A DNA stretch of 64,000 nt from Hydrogenophaga sp. Lineage in GTDB: Bacteria > Pseudomonadota > Gammaproteobacteria > Burkholderiales > Burkholderiaceae_C. A program made the position numbers and the translations under genes. The DNA lies in contig NZ_JAILWB010000025.1 in the NCBI RefSeq assembly GCF_025699295.1, forward strand, positions 1 to 64,000. Direction: 5' to 3'. Below are positions 34,225 through 41,972 of this stretch, one piece after another (positions within the stretch are counted from its first letter, which is position 1; each line of letters begins with the position of its first letter). The notes beneath the pieces were generated by a model. That model ran no database searches. It saw nothing but the letters and a program-made list of their open reading frames with translations, and was not told the DNA's origin.

Positions 34225-34530
34225 TCAGGCAGGCTGGGCCGCGAATTTGACCCCCAGCGCGCGCGCCACCTTCATCACGGTTTCAAAGCGGGGTTTTGCG
34301 CCGGGCGCAAGCGCCTTGTAGAGGCTCTCGCGGCCCAGACCCGCGTCCTTGGCCACCTGCGCCATCCCCTTGGCTCGAGCCACGTCACTGAGCGCGAGAA
34401 GCAGCAGGTCGGGATCGTCGGCTTCGAGCACGGCCGTCATGTACTCGGCAATGGCCTCGTCGTCGTCGAGGTACCGGGCCGCATCGAACGCGACCAGCTT
34501 GAGCGGGGTTTTGGTCTTGGCTTTTGTCAC
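34225..34530 (-). CDS. Antitoxin, HI1420-type addiction module antidote
   Basis: A 101-residue Xre-like antitoxin. FDAARYLDDDEAIAEYMTAVLE and ALSDVARAKGMAQVAKDAGL, followed by SRESLYKAL-like wording (here GRESLYKAL) and the HTH helix FETVMKVARALGVKF, match the HI1420 antidote family. The GTG start at 34530 overlaps the toxin stop as GTGA. The toxin is upstream of the antitoxin, the reverse of the common order but usual for HigBA-like pairs. Confidence 0.88.
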   Translation of the reverse strand: MTKAKTKTPLKLVAFDAARYLDDDEAIAEYMTAVLEADDPDLLLLALSDVARAKGMAQVAKDAGLGRESLYKALAPGAKPRFETVMKVARALGVKFAAQPA

Positions 34531-34829
34531 AGGTCGTCTCCCAGTTCGGATGCCAGCTTCAAGGCATGGCGGATGTCTCGCTTCTGACTCGACTTGTCGC
34601 CCGCGTTGAGCATGACGACGATCACCCTTCCACGGCGGACGAAGTAGAGCCGGTAGCCCGGCCCGTAGTGCACCCTCATTTCAGAGACATCGCCCTCGAC
34701 AGACCGCCAGTCCCCGAGGTTGCCGGCTTCGGCCTGCCGCAGGCGCGCCGCGATGCGGATCTGAGCCCGTTTGTCCTTCAGGGTATCGAGCCAGTCAGCG
34801 AACTCTTCGGTCTGAAGGACAGAGAACAT
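34527..34829 (-). CDS. RelE/HigB-type toxin
   Basis: A 100-residue toxin of the HI1419 / RelE superfamily. Landmarks are FADWLDTLKDKRAQIRIAAR, MRVHYGPGYRLYFVRRGRV and VVMLNAGDKSSQKRDI. Such toxins are ribosome-dependent or free mRNA interferases. The ATG at 34829 was chosen over a longer frame because it begins the family's FSVLQTEEF opening and lies just after a palindromic operator. It pairs with the antitoxin at 34225. Confidence 0.88.
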   Translation of the reverse strand: MFSVLQTEEFADWLDTLKDKRAQIRIAARLRQAEAGNLGDWRSVEGDVSEMRVHYGPGYRLYFVRRGRVIVVMLNAGDKSSQKRDIRHALKLASELGDDL

Positions 34830-34838
34830 GGACGGAAT

Positions 34839-34854
34839 GTATCTAATCGGATAC
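34839..34854. promoter_or_regulatory. Dyad upstream of the toxin-antitoxin operon
   Basis: GTATC-TAATCG-GATAC lies 10 bases upstream of the toxin start in an AT-rich patch. Toxin-antitoxin complexes usually repress their own promoter through such a dyad. Confidence 0.5.
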
Positions 34855-35190
34855 TGTTTGTCAAGCTTCCTCAGCCGAACCGCTCCCGGAGGCCCACGCA
34901 AGACTCGCCGACGAAGACCAGCGTGCGAGCGCGCACCGCTGAGTGACAGGACATTACTGGGACTATCAAACTACGAGTGAGGTACGTTCGCTTGCCTGTA
35001 GTCATAAACCTTCTGGGCGAGGTCTGGGACTTCGATGGTTTCCCGTCCGAAGGATGTTCGCTCTTCATCAGAAAGATGAATGACCAGCGATCCTTCTGCG
35101 AAGACACCTTCGGCGAATACCCCCTATGCAAAGACTCCTGATGTTTCCTCACGCTAGCTACGGATTGATGACGGGTGGCTGCAAAGTGCT
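34855..35190. other. AT-richer stretch with no convincing gene
   Basis: About 340 bases between the toxin-antitoxin operator and the fabG remnant. Composition is visibly lower in GC than the pigment genes on both sides. One minus-strand frame (34871-35194) is open for 107 codons, but its product has no recognisable motif and an irregular composition. It looks like decayed or acquired DNA. Confidence 0.5.
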
Positions 35191-35335
35191 TCATGCCATT
35201 TGATTGATCGAAATCACGTGCCCGCTCGCATAAGCCCCCATGTCGGAAGCCAGAAACGCCACCGGCTCGACCACTTCACCCGCGCTGCCGGCGCGCTGCA
35301 TGGGCACCAGGCGTTTGATGGTGCCTGCCGCGCCA
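35191..35335 (-). pseudogene. Remnant of a second fabG (3' end only)
   Basis: On the minus strand this reads IKRLVPMQRAG, then EVVEPVAFLASD, then SGHVISINQMA and a stop, which is the C-terminal 40 or so residues of a 3-oxoacyl-ACP reductase. It closely parallels the end of the intact fabG at 36448 but differs at the tail (ISINQMA against LSINGGMC). A 27-base stretch (35297-35323) is identical to 36557-36583. The remnant begins immediately after the pldA stop. It has no start and no catalytic part, so it is a broken gene. Confidence 0.8.
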
Positions 35336-36436
35336 TCAGAACTGCAGAAAACTCACCCCCGCCCCCAGGCTGGTCTGCCGGAAGTTGTAATCCGACAGCG
35401 TTTCGCCATAGCCGTTGAAGAGCTGCACGTACCAGCGAAGCCCGTTGGGCTGATCTCGGGACACGGGGTACGTCCATTCGAGCGAACTGCCTCCGCTGTT
35501 TTCACTGCGCAGGTTGCTGCGGTGATGCAGTGACACGGTGTGCAACCCGCTCGCCCAACCGAGGGTGAACTCGGCCTTGCCGCGGTACGCCAGGAGATCG
35601 GGGTTGTTGTCGTTCTCGATGCGCTCCCGCAGGCGCCGATTGAGTCTGGTGGTGAAAGTCCAGTTTCCGCGCTCGAATCCGGCGCCGAGGTAGACGCGGT
35701 TCCAGCTTCGAGACAAGGGGTCTGACTGCCCGTTCGACTGGTGCGCCAGGCCCAGCTGCGAGAAACGCCATTGCCAGCCGAACGGCCATGCGCGAAGGCC
35801 CGGTGCGGTGGGCACCACATAGATCAGTTCGGGCTGGTAATCGGTGTTGCGAAAGGGTCGTGATTCCGCGTGGTTGTAGACCTGCCACAGGGTCTGCATG
35901 GTGAAAGCGCCCCACAGATCGGCGCCCGCAAAACCGACGTTCTGCAGGAGCTTGGTACGCAGCGACAGCTGGAACTTCGCCTCTTCCCGGCGGTTGTCGG
36001 GCACCGAAACAGCCGCCTGCGTCGGCGACCGGGGTGCGCGGTTGACGCGCGACGTGACGTGCAGGGGCAGCACATAGTTCGGTTGGTAGCCCACGAAATT
36101 GAACACACCGCGCTTGTCGGCGGGGTCCAGCTCCCAGAATTTCGAGAGCAGGCTGCTGGATGGGGTCGGTGATGGTGCGGGGGCCGGAGGCAGAGGCCCG
36201 CCCGACTGCGTGAGCAGCGAGGGCACTTCGGCTTCTGTGCCGGGCAACGGCTGCATGGCCGCCGGCGCCGTGGGGGCCGGTGCCCGGCCGGCCAGCTTGT
36301 CGTAGCAGTTGAGGCGGTCCGTCGCAGCGCCAATGAGGGCGCACTGCTCCAGCGAGGCCGCCCCGTCGGCGGGCCCCTGCGCAGCGGCGCCGGTGGCGAG
36401 GCCGCACAGCGCGATAAGCGTCGCACAGCGTGGCAT
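35336..36436 (-). CDS. pldA: Outer-membrane phospholipase A1
   Basis: A 366-residue protein with a signal peptide (MPRCATLIALCGLATGAAAQ) and a proline-rich linker, followed by a 12-strand beta-barrel domain. The catalytic set is present as HQSNG (His232, Ser234) and, twelve residues after the serine, Asn246 in LSRSWNR, exactly as in E. coli PldA. It ends in phenylalanine, as outer-membrane barrels usually do. A GTG at 36454 would overlap fabG by 7 bases; the ATG at 36436 leaves 11 bases. It hydrolyses outer-leaflet phospholipids. It sits between fabG and a fabG remnant, so it seems to have been inserted at the end of the pigment operon. Confidence 0.88.
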   Translation of the reverse strand: MPRCATLIALCGLATGAAAQGPADGAASLEQCALIGAATDRLNCYDKLAGRAPAPTAPAAMQPLPGTEAEVPSLLTQSGGPLPPAPAPSPTPSSSLLSKFWELDPADKRGVFNFVGYQPNYVLPLHVTSRVNRAPRSPTQAAVSVPDNRREEAKFQLSLRTKLLQNVGFAGADLWGAFTMQTLWQVYNHAESRPFRNTDYQPELIYVVPTAPGLRAWPFGWQWRFSQLGLAHQSNGQSDPLSRSWNRVYLGAGFERGNWTFTTRLNRRLRERIENDNNPDLLAYRGKAEFTLGWASGLHTVSLHHRSNLRSENSGGSSLEWTYPVSRDQPNGLRWYVQLFNGYGETLSDYNFRQTSLGAGVSFLQF

Positions 36437-36447
36437 GGCGCGGGGCG

Positions 36448-37179
36448 TCAGCACATGCCGCCGTTGATCGACAGAACCTGCCCGCTGATGTAGGCCGCCT
36501 TGTCGGATGCGAGGAACCCCACCAGCTCGGCCACTTCGTCAGCGCGGCCGGCCCGTTGCATGGGCACCAGGCGTTTGATGGTGTCGGCGTCGAAGCTGCC
36601 GGCGCTCATGTCGGTGTCGATGATGCCGGGAGCCACGGCGTTGACGGTGATGCCGCGGGTGGCGAGTTCGAAGGCGAGGGACTTGGTGGCCGCGTGCAGC
36701 GCGCCCTTGGCGGCGGCGTAGTTCACCTGGCCCTTGTTGCCCATGACGCCGGCGATGGAGGTGATGCTGATGATGCGGCCCCAGCGCGTGCGCAGCATGG
36801 GCAGCGAAAGGGGCTGCGTGACGTTGAAGAAGCCGTTGAGGGACACGTCCATCACGCGGTCCCACTGCTCGCCGCTCATGCCGGGGAAGACGGCATCGTC
36901 GTGGATGCCGGCGTTGTTCACCACGATCTGCACCGCGCCGGCTTCGAGCAGCGCGGCCAGCGCGGCGGCGCAGCGCTCGCGGTCGGTCACGTCGAACGCC
37001 ACGGCCTGGGCACTGCCGCCGGCGTCGCGGATCTCGCGCGCGAGCAGGCTGGCTTTGTCCAGCGCGCGGTGGGCGTGCACGATGACGTGGTGCCCGTCGG
37101 CAGCGAGGCGGCGACAGATTGCCGCGCCGATGCCGCCGCTGCCACCGGTGACGAGTGCGCGCTTGATGTCGTTCTCCAT
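36448..37179 (-). CDS. fabG: 3-oxoacyl-ACP reductase of the aryl-polyene cluster
   Basis: A 243-residue short-chain dehydrogenase. TGGSGGIG at 11-18 binds NADPH, NNAG at 88-91 is present, and the catalytic residues are Ser141, Tyr154 and Lys158 (NYAAAK). It corresponds to the ApeQ-type ketoreductase that reduces the beta-keto group in each polyene extension cycle. It is downstream of the dehydratase gene with a 26-bp gap. Its last 150 bases are duplicated as a remnant at 35191. Confidence 0.9.
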   Translation of the reverse strand: MENDIKRALVTGGSGGIGAAICRRLAADGHHVIVHAHRALDKASLLAREIRDAGGSAQAVAFDVTDRERCAAALAALLEAGAVQIVVNNAGIHDDAVFPGMSGEQWDRVMDVSLNGFFNVTQPLSLPMLRTRWGRIISITSIAGVMGNKGQVNYAAAKGALHAATKSLAFELATRGITVNAVAPGIIDTDMSAGSFDADTIKRLVPMQRAGRADEVAELVGFLASDKAAYISGQVLSINGGMC

Positions 37180-37205
37180 GTCGGTGTCCCGGTTCGTTCG
37201 TTGTT

Positions 37206-37658
37206 TCAGAGCGCGTCCGCGTCCAGCACCACGGCAGCGCGCCCTTCGAGCAGGCAGCGGTCTCCGTGGTGCACGGCGAAGCGGTAGAGCACGTGGTTCG
37301 CATCCCCCGAGACGCGCTCGGCGCGCACGGCCAGCGCGCCGGGCAGGTCGTCCAGCCGGTCCACGTGCAGGGTGACGCCGCGCACGCTGGTGAGGTAGCC
37401 CTGGCGCGGCGCGGCGTCAGTGCCGGCCACCAGCGCGCCGTGCACCGCCATGGCCTGCGCCGCGTACTCGATGCCGCAGGCCGCGCCCAGGCGGCCGGCC
37501 TCTCGCAGCGGGTGGGCCGGGTCGGTGTGGCCGACGGCACGGCACACGATGTGTTCGCCGGACCAGTCCGTCACCGCATCCAGCAGGCACATGCTGCCCT
37601 GATGGGGGATGCGCGCGGCGATCCAGGCGTGGTCCAGGGCGTGCGGGTTCATGTTCAT
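37206..37658 (-). CDS. Hot-dog 3-hydroxyacyl-ACP dehydratase, ApeP-like
   Basis: A 150-residue FabZ-like hot-dog protein. The active-site histidine is His19 in ARIPHQGSMCLLDAV, and the second conserved segment is CGIEYAAQAMAVHGAL, which carries the glutamate. It matches the ApeP-type dehydratase of aryl-polyene clusters, which forms a heteromer with a second dehydratase (here probably the small protein at 45779). It gives the trans double bond in each cycle. Two in-frame ATGs at 37658 and 37652 are possible starts. Confidence 0.82.
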   Translation of the reverse strand: MNMNPHALDHAWIAARIPHQGSMCLLDAVTDWSGEHIVCRAVGHTDPAHPLREAGRLGAACGIEYAAQAMAVHGALVAGTDAAPRQGYLTSVRGVTLHVDRLDDLPGALAVRAERVSGDANHVLYRFAVHHGDRCLLEGRAAVVLDADAL

Positions 37659-37664
37659 GCGGGT

Positions 37665-38549
37665 TCAGCCGGCGTCCAGCTGCACCACCAGTTGCAGCCC
37701 GGGCAGGTAGTCCAGGCAGACCTCGCCGTGGCGGCCTTGCGCGAGCGCCTCCAGCAGGGGCAGCGCACGCAGCGCGGGAATGGCCGCGCGCAGGGGTTCG
37801 AGCGCGGCGTGGCCCCAGGGCGGCGCGGGGGCGTCGGTCGTCCAGGCGGTGATTCGCGCCAGCGCCTGCGGCGAGCGCTGTGGCTCCAGCCGCAGTGCCA
37901 CGCCAGCACAGTCGGGAACGGGCCGCTTCGCGTACAGGGGTTCGGGGTATTCGCTGTCGTAGGCAATCAGCAGCGTGGGCTGCCGGTCCAGCGCGACCTG
38001 GGCCAGCGCGTCGACCAGACCGGCGCCGAAGCTGCCGTCGAACGCGCAGAGCACCTGGCAGGGCGCCATGGATTTCGTGGCGATGCCCCAGTAACCGGCG
38101 GGTGCGTTGTGCACCGAGTTGTGGAACCGCGTGGGCGAGATGTGGCGGTCGTCGGTGGCGAGCTGTTCGCACAGCGCGTGGCAGTTGTGGCCGTCGGCGC
38201 CCGAGGCGCTGAACACCGTGGCCAGTTGCGCCACGTCGGCGCCGGCCGCGGCTTCCAGGCCGATGCCCAGCGCGAGCTTGATGACGCGGCTGGCGCGGCG
38301 CCGCTCGGCCGGTGGCAGGATGGCCGGGGCCGGCAGCACCGACGGCGCCGGTACCCAGGGCTGTTCGCCGCGCAGCACGGCGCGCGCGCCGGGCCAGTCG
38401 GGCAGGCCGGGGGCAATGAAGCCCACGCCGGTGATCCACGCGGCAAGTGGAGCGTGGGGGCTCTGCCGATCCGGCGCCGGGCCGTCCCAAGCCGGATCAG
38501 CCCCCCCGGGGGGCAGCGACCCGCGCAGCGGTGGAGCGTGGGGGCTCAT
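37665..38549 (-). CDS. Ketosynthase-like chain-length factor, ApeC-like
   Basis: A 294-residue protein of the ketoacyl-synthase N-terminal family (Ketoacyl-synt_2). The domain proper starts at WITGVGFIAPG, near residue 38. SASGADGHNCHAL and HNSVHNAPAGYWGIATK are recognisable, but there is no active-site cysteine in the usual TACSS context and no C-terminal ketosynthase half. Such proteins pair with an active ketosynthase (here the one at 38546) as chain-length partner. The ATG overlaps the ketosynthase stop as ATGA. Residues about 7-34 are encoded by an in-frame REP-like insertion. Confidence 0.8.
   Translation of the reverse strand: MSPHAPPLRGSLPPGGADPAWDGPAPDRQSPHAPLAAWITGVGFIAPGLPDWPGARAVLRGEQPWVPAPSVLPAPAILPPAERRRASRVIKLALGIGLEAAAGADVAQLATVFSASGADGHNCHALCEQLATDDRHISPTRFHNSVHNAPAGYWGIATKSMAPCQVLCAFDGSFGAGLVDALAQVALDRQPTLLIAYDSEYPEPLYAKRPVPDCAGVALRLEPQRSPQALARITAWTTDAPAPPWGHAALEPLRAAIPALRALPLLEALAQGRHGEVCLDYLPGLQLVVQLDAG
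38447..38547. repeat. REP-like GC-rich element inserted in frame in a coding sequence
   Basis: The 17-base sequence GTGGAGCGTGGGGGCTC occurs at 38447-38463 and again at 38531-38547, exactly 84 bp (28 codons) apart. Between them lie the dyad GATCCGGC/GCCGGATC (38468-38498) and the palindromic run CCCCCCCGGGGGG starting near 38501. Elements of this wording are common between genes in Comamonadaceae. Here it lies inside the start of the chain-length-factor gene and does not shift the frame. Confidence 0.75.
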
Positions 38550-39742
38550 GTCGTCCTCCGGCCGAACACCAGGCTGCAGTTGCTGCCACCGAAACCGAAC
38601 GAATTGCTGAGCGCGTGACGCAGCGGCGCCGCCGCGCCGCGCAGCTGGTAGTTCAGCGGGCCCAGCGCGGGGTCGAGCGCGCGCGTGCCCGCGCTGCCGG
38701 GCAGGAAATCATCGACCAGTGCCAGCGCACACAGCGCGGCCTCCAGCGCGCCGGCCGCGCCCAGGGTGTGGCCGGTGGCGCCCTTGGTGGACGAGCAGGG
38801 CACACGCGAGCCGAACACGGCCGTCACGGCCTTGCTCTCGGCGCTGTCGTTGGCCGGTGTGGCCGTGCCATGCAGGTTGATGTAGTCGATGGCGTCGGCG
38901 CCGAGCCCGGCCGAGCGCAACGCGGCCTGCATGGCCATCTGCGCGCCCAGACCCTCGGGGTGCGGCGCGGACATGTGGTACGCGTCACTGGATTCGCCCG
39001 CGCCCAGCAACCACACCGCGTGGTCAGCGCCGGCGCCATCGCGCTCAAGCAGCGCGTAGGCCGCGGCTTCGCCGATGGAGATGCCGTCGCGCCCGGCGTC
39101 GCAAGGGCGGCAGGGTTCGGCCGAGGTGAGTTCGAGCGAGGCGAAGCCGTGCAGCGTGGTCAGGCACAACGAATCGACACCGCCGACCAGCGCGGCGTCG
39201 ATGGTGCCCAGTTCGATCTGGCGCGCGGCGGCGGCAAATACCTTGGCGCTGGACGAGCAGGCGGTCGAGATGGTGGCGCCCATGCCGGTGATGCCCAGGT
39301 GCTCGCGCAGCAGCTCGGTCAGCGAATAGGGGTTGTGCGTGGCGGCGTAGTGGAAGGCCGCGGGCAGCGCGCCGGTGGCCGGATCGCGTTCGCGGTAGGC
39401 CAGTTCGGTCTGCAGGATGCCGGAAGTACTGGTGCCCATGAACACGCCGACACGGCCGGCGCCGTAGCGCGCCACGGCCGCGCGCACGCGCGACTCGAAG
39501 CCGTCGGCCTGCAACGCCAGCAGGGCCAGGCGGTTGTTGCGGCATTCGTAGACGGCCAGCGCGGCGGGCAACGGATGCGCGTCCACGCCATCGACCTCGC
39601 CCACCCAGGTTGGCAGCTTGACGGTCTCGAAGGCGCAGGGCCGCAGGCCGCTGCGGCCTTCGTGCAGTGCCACGCGGTGGGCGTCAAGCCCCACGCCCAG
39701 GCAGGAGGTGGCGGTGGTGGCGGACAGCAGCAGGGGCTTCAC
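38546..39742 (-). CDS. Beta-ketoacyl-ACP synthase, ApeO-like
   Basis: A 398-residue ketosynthase with the full catalytic triad: Cys162 in ISTACSSSAK, His291 in NLHGTATPAND and His325 in KGATGHTLGAAG, plus the closing NSFGFGGSN. It should catalyse the decarboxylative condensations that elongate the polyene, in a heterodimer with the chain-length factor encoded next to it. The start codon is GTG at 39742 without an obvious ribosome site, 69 bp after the methyltransferase gene. Confidence 0.88.
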   Translation of the reverse strand: MKPLLLSATTATSCLGVGLDAHRVALHEGRSGLRPCAFETVKLPTWVGEVDGVDAHPLPAALAVYECRNNRLALLALQADGFESRVRAAVARYGAGRVGVFMGTSTSGILQTELAYRERDPATGALPAAFHYAATHNPYSLTELLREHLGITGMGATISTACSSSAKVFAAAARQIELGTIDAALVGGVDSLCLTTLHGFASLELTSAEPCRPCDAGRDGISIGEAAAYALLERDGAGADHAVWLLGAGESSDAYHMSAPHPEGLGAQMAMQAALRSAGLGADAIDYINLHGTATPANDSAESKAVTAVFGSRVPCSSTKGATGHTLGAAGALEAALCALALVDDFLPGSAGTRALDPALGPLNYQLRGAAAPLRHALSNSFGFGGSNCSLVFGRRTT

Positions 39743-39811
39743 GGGAGGACTCGAAAAACGGGACCGGGCATTGTCTCAGAAGGGTTTCGACGCATGGGGG
39801 CAGGGGTACCT

Positions 39812-40534
39812 TCAGTGCGGCACACGGCAGACCAGCATCACGTTGGCAAAAGGCTTGCGCCCGCTCATGGGTTCGGTCTCCACCACGAAGCCCAGGCGCT
39901 GCAGCTCGGCCACCCAGTCGGCCAGCGTGCGGCAGTACAGCTGCGGCAGGCGGTGGCCACGCGTGTAGGTGACGAGGCGGTCCACGCCGTTGCAGATGCG
40001 GTAGCGCAGGCCGGCGCCGGCGTCGCCGATGCGGGTGAGGAACACACCCCCCGGCGGCAGGGCTTCCCGGATGCGCGCGAGCACGCTGCGCTGCTGCTCG
40101 TGGCTGAAGTAGTGCAGCGCGTCCAGGATCAGGATGGCGTCGGGCTGGCCGAAGTTCACCGCGTTCATATCGGCCTGCTCCACCCGCACCACCGGGTGCT
40201 GCGGACCGAAGGCACGCGCGGCGCGCTCCACGTCCTTGCGCATCAGTTCCACGCCGCGCAGTTCGCGCGGCAGCGGCGGCGGCGCCCAGCCTTCGGGCCA
40301 CTGGCCCTGCTCGTGCAGCCGGCGCGCGGCCAGCAGCCAGGCGAACAGGCTGCCCTGGCCGCAGCCCAAATCCAGGTAGCGCCCGCCTTCGGGCAGCAGG
40401 CCGCGGCGCAGCATCTCGTGAAAGATGCTGTCGTAGCCGAGCTTGCCGCGCGCGTAGTGGTAGGCAAAGCGCCCGCTGGGGCGGAAGGTGGCACTGGCTT
40501 CGTTCACCAGCGTGTTCAGGAATCGTCGGCTCAT
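39812..40534 (-). CDS. SAM-dependent methyltransferase, ApeA-like
   Basis: A 240-residue class I methyltransferase. Motif I is YLDLGCGQG (residues 53-61), and motif IV-V is AILILDALHYFSHEQQ. Aryl-polyene clusters usually include one methyltransferase that modifies the aryl head group; this is the only one in the locus. The ATG overlaps the next gene in the transcript (deacetylase-like) as ATGA. Confidence 0.82.
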   Translation of the reverse strand: MSRRFLNTLVNEASATFRPSGRFAYHYARGKLGYDSIFHEMLRRGLLPEGGRYLDLGCGQGSLFAWLLAARRLHEQGQWPEGWAPPPLPRELRGVELMRKDVERAARAFGPQHPVVRVEQADMNAVNFGQPDAILILDALHYFSHEQQRSVLARIREALPPGGVFLTRIGDAGAGLRYRICNGVDRLVTYTRGHRLPQLYCRTLADWVAELQRLGFVVETEPMSGRKPFANVMLVCRVPH

Positions 40535-41331
40535 GAAAGGGCTTGATTCAACGTGACGGGATGGAGCTGGCGTTCGGCCAGGGTCTGCAGCAGGCGCGGC
40601 AGCACGGCCAGGATCACAGGTTCGCCCGCGGGCGTGCGTGCCGCGTGGCCATCGTGCAGCAGCACGATGTCGCCCGGGCCGAGGCGGTCGGCCAGACGGT
40701 GGAACACGCGATCCGGGTCGCCGGTGCGGGTGTCGTAGGCGCGGCGCGTCCAGGTGGCGAGCTGCAGGCCCAGGCCGTGCAGCACCGGGTCGAGGAAAGG
40801 GTTGCGCAGGCCGGCGGTGGCGCGGAAGAAGCGCGGCGCCTGGCCGGTGATGTCACCAAGCACTGCCTGCGCGCGCGCGATGTCGCGCCGCATGCGCCCC
40901 GGGCCGAAGAGCGAGAACGCGTTGCTGTGCGCGAATCCGTGGTTCTCCACGCGGTGGCCGCGCTGCACGATCTCGCGGCACAACGCGGGGTGCTGTTCGG
41001 CGATGCGGCCGATGCAGAAGAAGCTGGCGCGCGCGTTCGCGGTGTCGAGCAGGTCGAGCACGCGCGGCGTGACCGCCGGGTCCGGGCCGTCGTCGATCGT
41101 GAGCGCGATCTCGCGCCGGCGCACCGCCGCCTCGGGCAGGCGCGTGAGGTTGGGGCCGAGCAGGTGCGAGCTGGGCCACAGGCCACCGGCCACCAGCACC
41201 GCGTGGTTGGCCACCAGCGCACCCACGGCCCAGGGCCAGGCGCTGGGCACGGCCAGCGTGCCCAGCAGCGCCGCGCCGTGCACGGCGGCCGAAGCGCGCA
41301 GGGTGGGCGACGGAGTCCAGCGGCGTGTCAT
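40531..41331 (-). CDS. Polysaccharide deacetylase-like protein
   Basis: A 266-residue NodB-homology protein. Two N-terminal hydrophobic segments (residues about 15-50) anchor it to the membrane. The metal-binding motif is LTIDDGPDP (Asp80/Asp81), with VENHGFAHSN carrying the histidines, and the C-terminal motif is IVLLHDGH. It would remove N- or O-acyl groups from a sugar. A deacetylase is not a standard component of aryl-polyene clusters; with the glycosyltransferase at 33447 it suggests a sugar on the anchor that is deacetylated. It overlaps both neighbours by 4 bp. Confidence 0.82.
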   Translation of the reverse strand: MTRRWTPSPTLRASAAVHGAALLGTLAVPSAWPWAVGALVANHAVLVAGGLWPSSHLLGPNLTRLPEAAVRRREIALTIDDGPDPAVTPRVLDLLDTANARASFFCIGRIAEQHPALCREIVQRGHRVENHGFAHSNAFSLFGPGRMRRDIARAQAVLGDITGQAPRFFRATAGLRNPFLDPVLHGLGLQLATWTRRAYDTRTGDPDRVFHRLADRLGPGDIVLLHDGHAARTPAGEPVILAVLPRLLQTLAERQLHPVTLNQALS

Positions 41332-41972
41332 GGGGTGAAGTGTCCGGCATCGAGGAAGCGATCCCACAGTAGCCGCCAGGCGGGCCAGTCGTGGCCGCCC
41401 GCGACCGTGTGGCGCGAGGCAGGAGCGAAGCGCCCGGCCACGCGCTCGATGCGCGCGGCGAAGCGGTCTTCGGTGCCGTGGCCGACGAACACCGGCAGAT
41501 CAGGCGGTGGGCACTGCAGCCACTGCCACACGCGCAACTCGGGGTCGCGCAGGTCGTCCGGCGTGGGCTGCCAGTGGTCGGGGCCGCCGGCGCGCTCCAT
41601 CACGTTCACGCTCGGCCGGCTGCCCGGGTAGGGGGCGAGCAGGCACAGTCCGTCGACCGCGCCCGGGTGCGCGGCCGCGTGCGCCATGGCCACCATGCCG
41701 CCCAGCGAGATGCCACCGAGCCAGACGCTGCTGCGCGCCGCGCGCGCGGGCGCCAGGATCTGGTCCTGCAGCGCGCCCCAGGTGTCGGCCGCGTCCAGGC
41801 CGATGCCGCTCACATCGACCGCCAGCAGGTCCACCGGCAGGCCGCGCTGCGCGATGGCGTCCGCGAATCCGGCCTCGAACAGTTCCTCGGGGCGCATGAC
41901 CATGCCGGGCAACATCACCAGCAGGTGTGGCGCCTTGCCCGGCGTGCCGACGGTGCGCAGCACCGTGGTCAT
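41328..41972 (-). CDS. Alpha/beta hydrolase
   Basis: A 214-residue alpha/beta hydrolase. The nucleophile elbow is GGISLGGMV, the acid is in VGHGTEDRF, and the histidine is in VAGGHDWPAW. The small size and lack of a signal peptide suggest a cytoplasmic esterase or thioesterase. No ApeK-type hot-dog thioesterase is present in this arm, so this protein could release the finished polyene from the ACP; that is an inference. Both junctions are ATGA overlaps. Confidence 0.8.
   Translation of the reverse strand: MTTVLRTVGTPGKAPHLLVMLPGMVMRPEELFEAGFADAIAQRGLPVDLLAVDVSGIGLDAADTWGALQDQILAPARAARSSVWLGGISLGGMVAMAHAAAHPGAVDGLCLLAPYPGSRPSVNVMERAGGPDHWQPTPDDLRDPELRVWQWLQCPPPDLPVFVGHGTEDRFAARIERVAGRFAPASRHTVAGGHDWPAWRLLWDRFLDAGHFTP

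Noticed and set aside
34871-35194. 107-codon minus-strand frame whose start overlaps the fabG remnant stop as ATGA
   Set aside because: No domain, irregular composition and no ribosome site; the overlap is probably coincidental, although it cannot be fully excluded.
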